Positions 53,806 through 64,000 of a stretch of 64,000 nt of DNA are shown here, in pieces. A program made the position numbers and the translations under genes. Numbering within the stretch: position 1 is the first letter of the stretch; each line of letters begins with the position of its first letter. Below the pieces are notes generated by a model. That model saw only the letters and a program-made list of their open reading frames with translations, had not been told where the DNA came from and made no database searches. Source of the DNA: Arcuatula senhousia (taxonomy: Eukaryota > Mollusca > Bivalvia > Mytilida > Mytilidae); NCBI GenBank assembly GCA_963971305.1, contig CAXARO010001022.1, positions 1-64,000 on the forward strand, read 5' to 3'.

Positions 53806-55472
53806 ATGAACTCAAATGAGTATGTTTTATCACAAACTGTACAACAAGATTCTCGGGAAAGGAAAGTGCAATTTCTAATGTCATAGACAAATGAACATTC
53901 TTTCCGTGCTATAAACGAGAAGATTTGTAATGTAATTTTACAGGTTATTGTTAATGAAGTAACGTCGGGACGCCATTTCCCAACAGGGAGCCTGCGTGTA
54001 TTTTGAACTTGATGTTTTACTTCTTATTTCCTTGTGTTTGTATGTATTGTCATGTTTGATATGTTCCATATTGATTTATTGTAGCATCTTTATGGCTGAT
54101 GCCTATATGGTCTATATAGTCACATAGATCCCTCTTTGCTCTTTATATTACTGTTTATTACAGGTTGATATGTAATGCAGTAGATATGCATATTATTCAT
54201 ATTTCAGATTGATATTCTGATATTTTTGATATTTATATTCCAGGAAATTACTAGTATATGATTGTATTTGGTTATATGATTATTGGGGGTGGGGAAAAGG
54301 GGTAATGATTCTGAATTCCCGGGAAATAAAAAGACAAATCGCGAATTCCCGTTGAATAAATTATTTGAATCCCGCATTTCAAATGGCTAAATCCCGTTCC
54401 CGGTAAGGTGTTTTCCCAAATTCCCGGGCTAAAAAATGGCCAATCCCGGAGTCCATAAAAAGGTCTTCCCGACCCTCATTATTTGATGTTTTATGTTGAT
54501 TTTCATGTTTTGAGCTAATCAATTTATTTTTCTTCAACAGGTATGCTTTATAGCACCCCTGTGAGCAGATTTGTAGAATCTTTCTACCCTAAACGAACCC
54601 GGCTACAATTGAAAGGCCAAACACCAAAAGTATTGAACGAAAACCAAACAAGTTTGAACAAGAAAGCCAAATCCAGCACAGAGGATATCAATCATGTGGA
54701 GTGCAAGGATTAAACTCTATAATCAACTATAACTGGTGTCGGATAAAATCGATCACAAAATACTGATTAAAGTACAGTTAACTGGTATCACAATATATTT
54801 TATTCGTGGGAGGGGGGTCTTTCCTCTTCCAGATACGGGAGTAGAATCATAACAGGAGTGTAAACATAAATGAACTTGTGCGCAAGTACAAAAGAGAAGA
54901 CGTATAAGCCAAAACCTATTAAAACTAACATTCAAAATATGTGTATAAAACACACATCAGGATTTTTACGTCGGGCTTTGAACTATCGATAATACGGTGT
55001 TATCAAAAAGGACATTGAAACAACTAGTAAATAAAAGTGTCATAATGGCAGTTTTTGTCTGATGTTATTGTCTCACTGATTAATGATTAATCATTAAATA
55101 ATTAGATTGGGACGTACAGCCCAGCATCTACGACTTCAGCACTCTATGTTTCTGTCAGTGTAACCTCACTGTTTAATTTTGAGTCCAAATATCTCCCTTG
55201 ATAGTCCATGTCTGCATATTGTGTGTTTTTTTAATGTAAATGTTGTTAAAGTCAATCACGCTATTTGATGAGTTGCGCTTACGAGCCGAGGCATACTAGT
55301 ACATGGTGTATCAATGATCACCAACCGGAGCAAGCTGTACGTCTTCTACTTTGAGTATCCAAGCTCCGTGAATGATTTAATTTTTTTTCCAAAAACAAAA
55401 TTTGATTTGGTTCGTCCATTGTTTAAAATTACAAAAAATAGATAATTCTTAAAAACAAAGAGTTTACAAACA

Positions 55473-55560
55473 ATAAAGGTAATAACAAAATTGCCGAACT
55501 TGGAAAATCAATCTCAAATGTCCATAAGACAAGACAAAACAAGGAAGACATACAAAAGAG
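55473..55560 (-). repeat. solo PLE 3' terminus (family B-like)
   Basis: AATAAAGGTAATAACAAAAT, TGCCGAACTTG and ATCAATCTCA match the 3' termini at 38010 and 52110. Confidence 0.55.
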
Positions 55561-55859
55561 GAGTTCTTTAAGCCGGACGCTCTTTACGGCAAACAGTTTT
55601 ATTCAACAAACATAAGAGAGAATATTTTCCAAAATCATCTACCGATGAGATCAATTTATTCTCTTACCATTATTGTTAATTAGTAGTATTTGTTTTTATT
55701 TATCGAAAACAGCTAGCTATTAAATATCCTATCTTTGGTTAATAATAATGCATATCGTCCATTAATACATTTGCCGTAATAATAATTGCCCCAATAAAAA
55801 GAAAATTCTTAAAGTTACGGTCTCTGTCCCATTGTCCGTTCCAGATTTTCGTCTTTGTC

Positions 55860-55886
55860 GTAACAATAAGAATTTCTTATTGTTAC
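55860..55886. repeat. 27-nt near-perfect palindrome
   Basis: Arms GTAACAATAAGAA and TTCTTATTGTTAC around a single T. No known role. 55560-56570 shows no gene. Confidence 0.6.
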
Positions 55887-56572
55887 AGTTTTGCCGTACT
55901 CTTTTCCTGTGCCTTTTTTTTAACAACTACGTACTCTTTACATGTTTTTCAGCCGATTTTTAATCGATCAAGTTCGATTTGCAGACATTTGGCTTTCGTA
56001 TTACAAGAGTTATTTACTAGATTCAGTATTTCATGTCACCGGTTTCGCTCGATTTCGTTTTCTTTTTTTAAGGGGTTTCGGTTGCCTACTTTACTATTTG
56101 CGCTTCCTTCTCTACCAATTTCGTTTTCTTTTTTTTCGTTTCGTTTGTTTTCCTTTCGTTTTTTTCTGATTCTTTCTCTGTTTATCGGTACACACTAGTG
56201 CTTACATTTTATAATTAGTTTGTCCTCTTTTTTGACACTGCATTTTTTTCTGCAGTTTTGTTTCGAAAAGGATACTTTCTGGTTAGTTTTTTTTTGTAAA
56301 CGTAACAGTTTCTTCAGAGGTTTTACACTTTATTCTTCAAATAGTGTGAATTTCATTATTAAAAAAAATGTGAAAATGATAGGTTCTATGTATTTAATGA
56401 AATTTGATGACGTTGACGAATGGACAACAGAAAAGTCATCGAATATTTGAATTTGAAGAGTTTGAATACTTCAACTATTATCTGCCAATATTATACCTTA
56501 TAACATGAGTTGCCCAAGTCGAATTGACCAATCAAATATTAACACATTAGGTTATTTGTTAATAGCGAGCAC

Positions 56573-57003
56573 AGCTCGCAAGCGGGCACGAAGTGTCCGC
56601 TCGAGCGGAGAGCTCTACGGTATTTGTTCCCGCGAAAAATTTGCCTAATGCTGATATTGATTTTTCATGGTCCGGAAAGGCTCTCAAATTTTTACAGGAA
56701 CGGAGTGAATTTGAAAATAATTACCCATTTTGCTAGTCGCATTCCAAAAATTATCTATTTAATAATGTAAAAAGAAAAAAATATTCTGATGACGACGAGT
56801 TGCTACATTTTTTGTAGTAACCAAATTTTAATCGATTTTTTCTTACTTTTCTATTTAACGTTCAATCGCCCCTAGGATCTCGTCCCAAATTGAACGTTCT
56901 AGAAAATTAACCAAAACAAAAATAACTACGATGGTTTCAGATCTTATTTGACTGCATCGATTCGAAATCATTTTTTTTATTGAACAGAATCATGCTGTGC
57001 TCG
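56573..57003. repeat. possible inverted-repeat unit with GCGAGCACAGC ends
   Basis: AGCGAGCACAGC near 56573 is inverted as GCTGTGCTCGC near 57003. The outer flank (ATTTAGGCACTGCCTATTTCATAT) reappears inverted at 63935-63965 next to GCGAGCATAGC, suggesting another copy starting at the window edge. Confidence 0.35.
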
Positions 57004-57042
57004 CATTTAGGCACTGCCTATTTCATATTAAATTACGTGTAC

Positions 57043-57117
57043 CTTTTTCTGATGATAGTATATGATAGGACACTACTGTTTTGTCCTGGTTGATATGTTC
57101 ATCAGACGGTCTCTGCC
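57043..57117 (-). CDS. candidate 75-bp internal exon of the host gene
   Basis: Acceptor GGGTTTTTTTCAG, then a 75-bp phase 1-1 exon encoding QRPSDEHINQDKTVVSYHILSS (cytoplasmic-type, polar), donor AAAAAG/GTACAC. Phase matches the TM exon upstream (58302-58388) and the terminal exons downstream. The weakest of the exon calls. Confidence 0.4.
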
Positions 57118-57149
57118 CTGAAAAAAACCCCAAAATATAATGTATGATC

Positions 57150-57190
57150 ACAGAAGCAGAGGTACCAATGGGGTATCCGAATGTCAAAAA
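57150..57190 (-). repeat. short solo PLE 3' end (family A)
   Basis: AGAAGCAGAGGTACCAATGG and GGTATCCGAATGTC, identical to the 3' end at 36355-36390. Confidence 0.5.
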
Positions 57191-57549
57191 AGTAATAGTC
57201 TTGTACAGACGAAAAGCCAAAATTTTGAGAATATTATGTTTCGTTTCAGTACCACAGAGATCAGTAGTCGTCATCTAAAGAACAAACTTTCATTTTTAAT
57301 ATTAAGTTAGAGTTTAATTCACTTTCTAAGACAAAAATGTATGTCATTTGCGACTTGATTAAGCGATTGAGAATACTTAAAACACAAAGTTTCATTCCTG
57401 AGAATGAATATGGTTGATAAAATGTATGCTGGATTTCCTGAATTCTTCTCTTTTAAATGCTATATGATACTTCTTACCAATGATTGATTTAACTACAAAT
57501 ACTTAGTGTAACTCGCATCCCTAGCATTCCGTTCAAATAATTCAAAAGT

Positions 57550-58165
57550 AGAAAATCGTAGACTAGATCTTTCCTTTAACTTCACTTTCCGTTATATTGA
57601 TGATTTCTTTTCATTTTTGGTGACTTTCTCCATCGTATATATCCTCAGGAACTTGAGATTAAAGACACAACGGATTCCAGGAAGTCTGCTTCTTATTTCG
57701 ATCTACATCATGAGATAGACTCTCAAGGAAAACTTTCTACAACTTTATGGAAAACGTGATGACTTCAACTTTACAATCGTCAACTTTCCCTTCTTGTGTT
57801 ACATCATTTCGTCCGCTCCAGATTATGGAGTTTTCGTATCCTAATTGATTCTCTATTCCAGAGGACTTACATCGATTTCCTTTGCAGAATGTTTCGTATG
57901 ACAAAAAATGCTTACACGGTGTTAATGTTAATCTTCTGTTGCTTCTTCACCCAAGAAATATTACGGAAGCAATATGCGCTCATAGTGAATATGGGATTTC
58001 AATCTCTTAAATGAGTGCAGATGTTGGTTTGTCCTAGGTTTTTTTGGTCCTCTTTTACTGGAGTTGACACACTAAATTTGCAGTGCGATGTGTGAGCTAT
58101 AGCAAGCAGGAATGGTTTATTCTTCCGGAGCACCCGAGATCACTCTCGTTACTACTTGGTATGTC
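57550..58165 (+). pseudogene. heavily decayed PLE copy (family A)
   Basis: TTTCCGTTATATTGATGAT (RYIDD) near 57592, then KDTTDSRKSASY-, KRDDFNF- and SAP-YGV-type blocks in shifting frames to about 58035, and a 3' region to 58165. Several frameshifts and stops. Confidence 0.7.
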
Positions 58166-58301
58166 GATAATTTGTGAATTTGTTTGTTTTCTTTCATAAA
58201 ATGTACACTCATTAATGACAAAGTAAGTGTAAGTATAACCGCCTACCTGATTAGACATTCAGATACAATCCATCTATTGCTCAGTCAATAATGTTACTCA
58301 C

Positions 58302-58388
58302 CATTCGAAACGTCACCATTCATCAATACGAACGTCATGGCCAAGCCCAAGAGAATACTGATTATACCAATAGCCCAGTCATAAGTTT
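58302..58388 (-). CDS. candidate 87-bp transmembrane exon of the host gene
   Basis: Acceptor AATTATTTATAG, donor AATG/GTGAGT, phase 1-1, 87 bp. It encodes TYDWAIGIISILLGLAMTFV followed by LMNGDVSN, a clear transmembrane helix. Joins in frame to the exon at 58933-59019. Family not recognised. Confidence 0.6.
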
Positions 58389-58932
58389 CTATAAATAATT
58401 GCTAGGAATTGTTTATAATTTTGAAAGCAATAGCTTTCAGAATATAAAATTTGTGATTTGGTGAATGGTATTCTATAAGAAATCTTTTAAATTATCAATC
58501 TAAATATTATATACTGCATTCTGATTCATGTTATGTCTTATTGTGTTTTCAGGATATCTTAATAATGTTAATAACAAGTATTTTGATTGTGTTTTAAAAT
58601 TCTTCTTTTCTTTTGAGCACTGGTATATTGAAACTAACCTTTGCATGATATAATATTTTCTGTCTTGATCTGCTACGCAAATGGTTTGATAACTTCATTA
58701 TTATAATTGTGTATCGTCCCAAAATTATATACACTTCATATGAATTAATCATGTTCAACGACAAATCAATATGTGTTCAATTTTCCATCAAACATGTGCT
58801 GTCGTTAAAATCAATTTATTGTAAATGGCACTAAATGGAATAATTTTATAAATACTCTTTATTTTCATTAACTATTAATTGATTTGATTTATAAAAAAAA
58901 CCCCGAAAATAATATCGAACAAATATATTTAC

Positions 58933-59019
58933 CTTTCCAGTTTCTGGTACTGTGTACGAAAAATGCTACGAAACCGAAGTAAACCAGAGAAACCCATCCA
59001 AACACTAAGTTTGTCCTCA
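58933..59019 (-). CDS. candidate 87-bp transmembrane exon of the host gene
   Basis: Acceptor TTATGTTTTCTAG, donor GAAAG/GTAAAT, phase 2-1, 87 bp. It encodes RTNLVFGWVSLVYFGFVAFF and VHSTRNWK, a second transmembrane helix. The gene runs on the minus strand; upstream exons beyond 59019 were not found in the window. 59030-60010 shows no other gene. Confidence 0.6.
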
Positions 59020-60699
59020 CTAGAAAACATAAGAGACACACATTGTTTGTTTTTGTTTGAACATTGTAGTAGTTATTATTCAAAATTGCAAAACTGAATT
59101 CAAAAATCAAAATTACAAAAAGGTTCCCTGCAATCAGCTTTCCCTAGTAAGCTGAAAATAGTCTGAAATGACTAAAGAATATATGTGTTACTGAACAAAT
59201 ATTTTTCGATTCGTTCAGATAAATTAAGGTGTTCAGTTTCTATTCAGTTCAATTATCATTACAGTCGATTCAGGTCCGTTCAGACAAATTCAGTTGGTCA
59301 AGACTATCGTACGTCATCCAGTGTTAAGGTGTTAAGATCTGTCAAGACAATTTCAGTAAATATCGCATTGAAACCTTTGTGTTAAGGTGCATTAAGGTAA
59401 TAAGAGTAACATCCCTTTGTACAATTAAGACAACCTGTAGAGACGATAAATTCTAAATCATCGGTCATGTTGATCGTCGCTGATATACAGAGTTTCCAAA
59501 AAATCTACGTTCTAACATCATCTATCGTTTCCTTTTGTTTGGTTTTATCATATAAATCGGGAATACGACCGCTGTTCTGCAATGATTTTCATTTTTTTCA
59601 TTTTGATCAAAATTACTTAATCAGATGGCCTCGTTGAAGGCTGCTGGCGATTGTTCATTGTGGTTTTCTAAATTGCCGTTTAATTGTGGGCTGTGTCGCT
59701 TACACTTATTCCACATCTCATTATTTTCTTTTGTACGATTGAATATTATAATATTTACAAATGATATACTTGACTGTCAATAATGTAAGTACCTGTACAC
59801 AAAAACGCAGTCAATCACATGGTCAAATTAGCAAAATTAAAAAAATACAGTTTTTAAATAAAATTTAGCAAAACATCAGCGTCACTGTTCACAATTTCTG
59901 CACTGCCCACTATATATAGCTATCAGCTTTTATCTATGTCATGAAAGTACAAAATTTGTAAAAAGGTACGCCTTTCAATCTCCGAAAATAGAGTCATGTG
60001 AAGTGGTAATAGGCGAGCGGCGGAAAGGGGTCTTGAAAAAAATTTAAATTACCCAAAAACCTCATGGGATATTTTTAACTTTATTGATAGTTTAATATTT
60101 CAGCTTTAATAATATCGATGTTTGCCATTTGGAATCTGGTCAGAACATGAAAAAATTAAAGGTCAAAGGTCACTACCCAAAATCTAAAAGTTTGAGTCTG
60201 CAAACATTAAGGCAACTAAAATGTTTCAAAATGTGGTTAAAAGTTAGAAAATAAAGACTTAATATTACTTACATATATAAGTGAATATAAATCATTCACT
60301 TTTGGTCTCTTTGAAGAAATTTGTTACGTTATTTTTTCTATTTTTAGAAAAGGGTCAAATTATTTTGATTTTTGTGTATAAAAGTTTGAATTGCGAAAAA
60401 AAGAATTCACATTTTCACTCACTTTTTTCCTCTATTTGTAAAACATTATCTTATCTTTCGTTTGTAACAAAAATGAATTGTTCAAATGTGTTCATTGACT
60501 CAAAAACACCACATTTGTGGATTATACCAGAATATTAGGTTTTAATAAAAAGTGTACTGAGTTACCATTAACATGTTTAAAACGGAATAGGAATCAAAAA
60601 CCAACAACAATATCTTAAATCCAACTAGTTAAGTAGAGAACAATAGCTTTGCACAGAAAAAAGAAAGAAAATCATCGAAAAACTAACTAAAAAACAGGA

Positions 60700-61656
60700 A
60701 AACTATCCTTTCTTGACATTGAATGTTCCATTCAAGGTGGTAAAATAGCTACATCTGTCTTTTACAAACCTACAGATGCCCACTGCTACCTCAACTACAC
60801 TTCCTGTCACCCCCAGGCTTGTAAAAATGCCATTCCGAAGTCGCAATTTTTGCGACTTCGTCGAATTTGCAGTGATGACTCTGATTTCCACCAACAGAGC
60901 AACAAAATGAAGTCATTCTTTGTCAAGAGAGGATATCCAGCCAGGGTTTTAAATAAGGCCATATCATCGGTCTCTAAGGTAAACAGAACGTCGGCACTGG
61001 AGCCTAAAACACAAAATTCCAGCGATCGTGTTCCTTTGGTACTCACGTACCATCCGCACAATACGGCCGTACAGAACATTTTGATCCGGAATTTTCGCTC
61101 CATTGTTTTAGAGGACCAACACATGGCAGAGGTCTTCAATTCGCCGCCTTTAATGGCTTTTAGGAAGGGCAAAAGTCTTAGACAACACCTTGTCACCAGC
61201 TCTTTTAAAAGCGCGGCTCGCCGCCCTCTGGCCGATTACCGTGGCACTAGAAAATGTAAGCGGCCCGTGTGTTCCACATGTCAGTTTGCCTGGGAGACAA
61301 ATGAGGTGAATGGTCCGTCCAACACTTTCACTCTTAGAAATGGGTTTACTTGCGTATCGGAGAATTTGATATACGCAATCCAATGCAAAAAATGCCTGAT
61401 GGTTTCTGTCGGTGAGACCTGCCGTAGACTTGGAGACCGCTTTGCGGAACACATCAGAAGTGTTCGTAATAGTGGAGATTGTCCGGTAGGTCGCCACTTC
61501 AGACAGCCAGGCCACAATTTGTCCGATATGCAAGTGACTGTGTTGATGGTGGCTAATATGGGTGAAAAGCAACGACAGTCTCTAGAACAGAGAATCATCA
61601 AGTTCCTTGGTTCTAGTCACCCTATGGGCATGAATATCAAAAACAATCTGTTGTAA
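60700..61656 (+). pseudogene. 5'-truncated canonical PLE: RT end plus C-terminal GIY-YIG endonuclease
   Basis: The open frame starts inside the RT thumb (SVFYKPTDAHCYLNY, SCHPQACKNAIP, FLRLRRICSDDSDF) and continues through the linker (FFVKRGYP, LVLTYHPHN) into a zinc-binding CKRPVCSTCQF block and a GIY-YIG-type nuclease region (NLIYAIQCKKCLMVSVGETCRRLGDRF..H), ending FLGSSHPMGMNIKNN before the TAA at 61654-61656. The second signature reads VSVG rather than YVG. Frames from about 60850 to the stop are intact. It differs from the other PLEs in the window in having the endonuclease after the RT. 5' truncation at about 60700 is typical of retroelement insertion. Confidence 0.85.
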
Positions 61657-61904
61657 CTTGTTAATGTTCTCTGATTTTATATATTATTATATTCTTATGT
61701 TTCATAATAAGCTAAAACATATATTATAGTGCTGGTTTTTAGTCATAAAGTTCAGGATTGCTAGCTTGTGACGTACTTATGCTAATCATATGCATGTTTA
61801 TCTACAATGTTCAGGATTGATTGTGACGTAATTTATCACTAGCAAATCAGTCTTGTCCTTGTCTTTGTACTGTGCGGGTGTTTCTCTTTTTTCTCCCAGT
61901 TTTT

Positions 61905-61945
61905 ATTTCCCTGAAGAAGGTCTTTTGACCGAAAGTACTCGGGCC
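61905..61945 (+). ncRNA. hammerhead-like hairpin in the PLE 3' region
   Basis: CTGAAGA (61911-61917, fits CUGANGA), hairpin GGTC-TTTT-GACC, GAAA (61931-61934), then self-complementary AGTACT followed by C. The order parallels the intact hammerheads at 51201-51965. An unpaired A after the core and a weak stem I make activity doubtful. Confidence 0.4.
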
Positions 61946-63379
61946 CCTCTATCGTTTTATATTTGATTTTAAGTGATATGTTTATGTGTATTTATAATTC
62001 GATTTTACCTTTTATCCTTGTGGCGTACCTGACTTTTAGTATTGTAACTAAAAAACACATAAAGAGTTAAGTGGCGAATAGAGGTTTTAAAAACTTTTAA
62101 GTTTTATAACTTAATAACAAACCTTGGGCGATATTTTGGACTTAATAGAGAGATAGGAGTTTTGGCTTTCAGAACATATTAGTTTGACGCCTCTAAAATG
62201 GTCAGAATATTGTCCAATTTGAGCTCAAATATTATACATTTTTAAGCGTGAAGTCATAAGTTCAAAAGACAACCAAATCATTGTACAATGACGGCTCCAG
62301 CAGGTGGGGTGTTCCGAGAGACCCTTAATGTCGCTTAGTGACAAAATGTTAAAAAAATCTTATAGATTTCAGGCAAAACTGTTATGAACATCTTCAACAA
62401 CAATGCTTTATGTAGAGCCCTCCCCTTTTTTTCGAAAATTTCTTGATTTGCTCCTGGATGCTTACGTGCACAACTTATACTTTTAGTTTCAAATAGATAG
62501 TCTAGTAACATAATTTCAAATATTTTCGCCAAAATATACGGCATTAATTTATTGTTTTTCTGCAATCGAATTTTTATTCATTTCAACATAACAAACGCAC
62601 CTCAAAAGTCAAGTACACCTTTCACAAATTTTCAAAACTTTGCTTTTATCAAACATCGCAGGATGAAAAAAAAGGCAAAGACCAAATAATAAATTTCTTG
62701 TGTTCACACAAACCCAAAACTAGCACATATTCTTCATAATTACACCAAAAAATGAAAATTCTTACAATTACTAATCAATCAGATTATAGTTAAAATGTAA
62801 ATACGGGACACTCCGACAGTTTTCCGAGTCATCTGCAGTCAATTTTCTCAAAATCTTACATATTCAATTAAGTATAAATTTATTATCATTCGTCAGAAGT
62901 AAGCAGTTTTAACTAAAAAGTATCCTTACAACATTTTCTTGATCTAAGTATACACTTTGTTTGATTTTAATGACAATTAATGTTGCAAAAGTTAAAATTA
63001 ACGTGTATTTTTGCTACTTTTATTCGTGATTTTTAATTCGATAAAAATTGTAGAAAACTATTATTGTTTTTGAAAATTTCAATTGCAAACAAAGAATTGA
63101 GCAAAATATTTCATGATGTGATTTACGATTTTTTTTCGTGTGTGTTTTTAGGTAAAAAAATAATTCTAAAAATCAAGCCGTTAAAGATTTTCATAGGGTA
63201 CATGTACAAAACAACATTTTTTTTATATCTTCTGACCATATTCGACTTGTCAAACATATATATCCATAAAATAGAATAATCAACCTTTTATTTGAGTTCA
63301 AAAAATCTCATGAGGTTTTTGGGTAATTTAAACTTTTTAATTAGACGACTTTTTCGATATCCGCCGCTCGCCTATAAGG

Positions 63380-64000
63380 AACCGCGTGTGGTGTCAGCTT
63401 AAATTTAAAAGTAAAATCTTCGCCATCTTTTACACCAACACGTTATACAGATCTAATCTCATTTTAATTTTTTCCATTGATTTTTTTTTCGTAGTCTTAT
63501 TGTTTCCCCTAATTTTGTTCTTAGTTAATGAATTAAACAAATCAAACGCGAGTTAGACACAAGTTGAAGAGAGCATATAAATTACATGGCTGCATGCATG
63601 CGTCTTCAACTGAAACGAGAATTTTAATTTCAAATTTTATTCCTTGATATTTGATCTCTGATTTCGTTTCAACTGATAGTGTTTTGTGCCAATTCATGTG
63701 CAATTATGAAATTTGACCTAATTTTTCTTAAAAGCAAGTTGAAGTACGTTTATGTTTGTTAAGTTAACCGTTTTTTCGTGACCTTCTTACGTTAAATCCC
63801 TGGTTTGTAATTGAATGTACATGAACCGTAAATGCTGTTATATACTTAATCTTTGACGTCTGTGAATATACAATCATGGGTAGTCATAAACTGGACAGGT
63901 GATGGTTGTTGGGTGTTACTTTATAATTACCGGTAATATGAGATAGGCATTGCCTAAATGCGAGCATAGCAAAAATATAAGATGTCAATGAACAGCTTAA
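63380..64000. other. non-coding end of window
   Basis: AT-rich; I see no exon or repeat except the GCGAGCATAGC boundary motif near 63960 shared (inverted) with 56990. Confidence 0.4.

Larger units (their letters stand above)
60012..63372. mobile_element. 3.36-kb inverted-repeat unit flanked by TA
   Basis: GGCGAGCGGCGGA at 60012 is inverted at 63360-63372. A second matched block (TTTAAATTACCCAAAAACCTCATG) lies near 60043 and, inverted, near 63310. TA is on both sides (60010-60011, 63373-63374). A related but uninterrupted flank, GTGAAGTGGTAATAGAACCG, occurs at 41368. No transposase; it contains a PLE fragment. The rest of the interior (60070-60700, 62050-63300) shows no gene. Confidence 0.65.

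Noticed and set aside
61150..61601. Antisense frames over the GIY-YIG region
   Set aside because: Shadows of the plus-strand PLE frame, which has the recognisable motifs.

Overview
The window is AT-rich, repeat-dense animal DNA. Host exons are short and spliced, there is no bacterial-type gene packing, and several repeat families I associate with marine bivalves are present (Penelope-like retroelements, a hammerhead-ribozyme tandem repeat, short bivalve-type tandem repeats and MITEs). A mussel or related bivalve is my best guess; this is inference, not proof.

The dominant object is a complete Polinton/Maverick (adintovirus-like) element at 4189-22009. It has 161-bp terminal inverted repeats beginning AG and ending CT, and a perfect 6-bp target duplication (ATCAAC). 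It carries a retroviral-type integrase, a zinc-binding protein, protein-primed DNA polymerase B, a packaging ATPase, a double-jelly-roll major capsid protein, a minor capsid (penton) candidate, and seven further Polinton-type or unassigned proteins. Integrase and capsid genes are open. The polymerase (one nonsense codon, one frameshift), the ATPase (frameshift in a homopolymer), a 13994-15196 protein (nonsense) and a coiled-coil membrane protein (split by a transposon) are broken. Nearly every gene begins with the same A-rich context at its ATG. The right end carries four 61-bp direct repeats, each with a 15-nt palindrome, and a fifth palindrome lies beside the rightmost gene. A 3.3-kb element with CAC ends and a 5-bp target duplication is nested in the Polinton, and another inverted-repeat element is nested inside that.

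The flanks are a graveyard of Penelope-like elements (PLEs). There are at least three RT families, one with an uninterrupted 655-codon RT frame next to the Polinton (22480-24447), one with an N-terminal endonuclease remnant (38000-40930), and one canonical C-terminal GIY-YIG fragment (60700-61656). Many solo 3' ends are also present. At 51001-52001 a 358-bp tandem repeat carries three hammerhead ribozymes with complete catalytic cores (a retrozyme-like array). Decayed hammerheads lie at 918, 28356, 30364 and about 50851.

A host gene can be traced on the minus strand from about 59019 down to 35314. It has two 87-bp transmembrane exons, one 75-bp exon and three homologous, phase-matched candidate terminal exons (49639-49727, 47106-47191, 35314-35486), each with its own stop. 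Other mobile DNA includes a 6-kb TTAA-flanked inverted-repeat unit (41021-47025), a 3.36-kb TA-flanked unit (60012-63372), MITEs at 34202 and 49059, a tRNA-derived SINE at 48380, a gypsy integrase remnant at 53513 and several arrays of roughly 130-180 bp tandem repeats.
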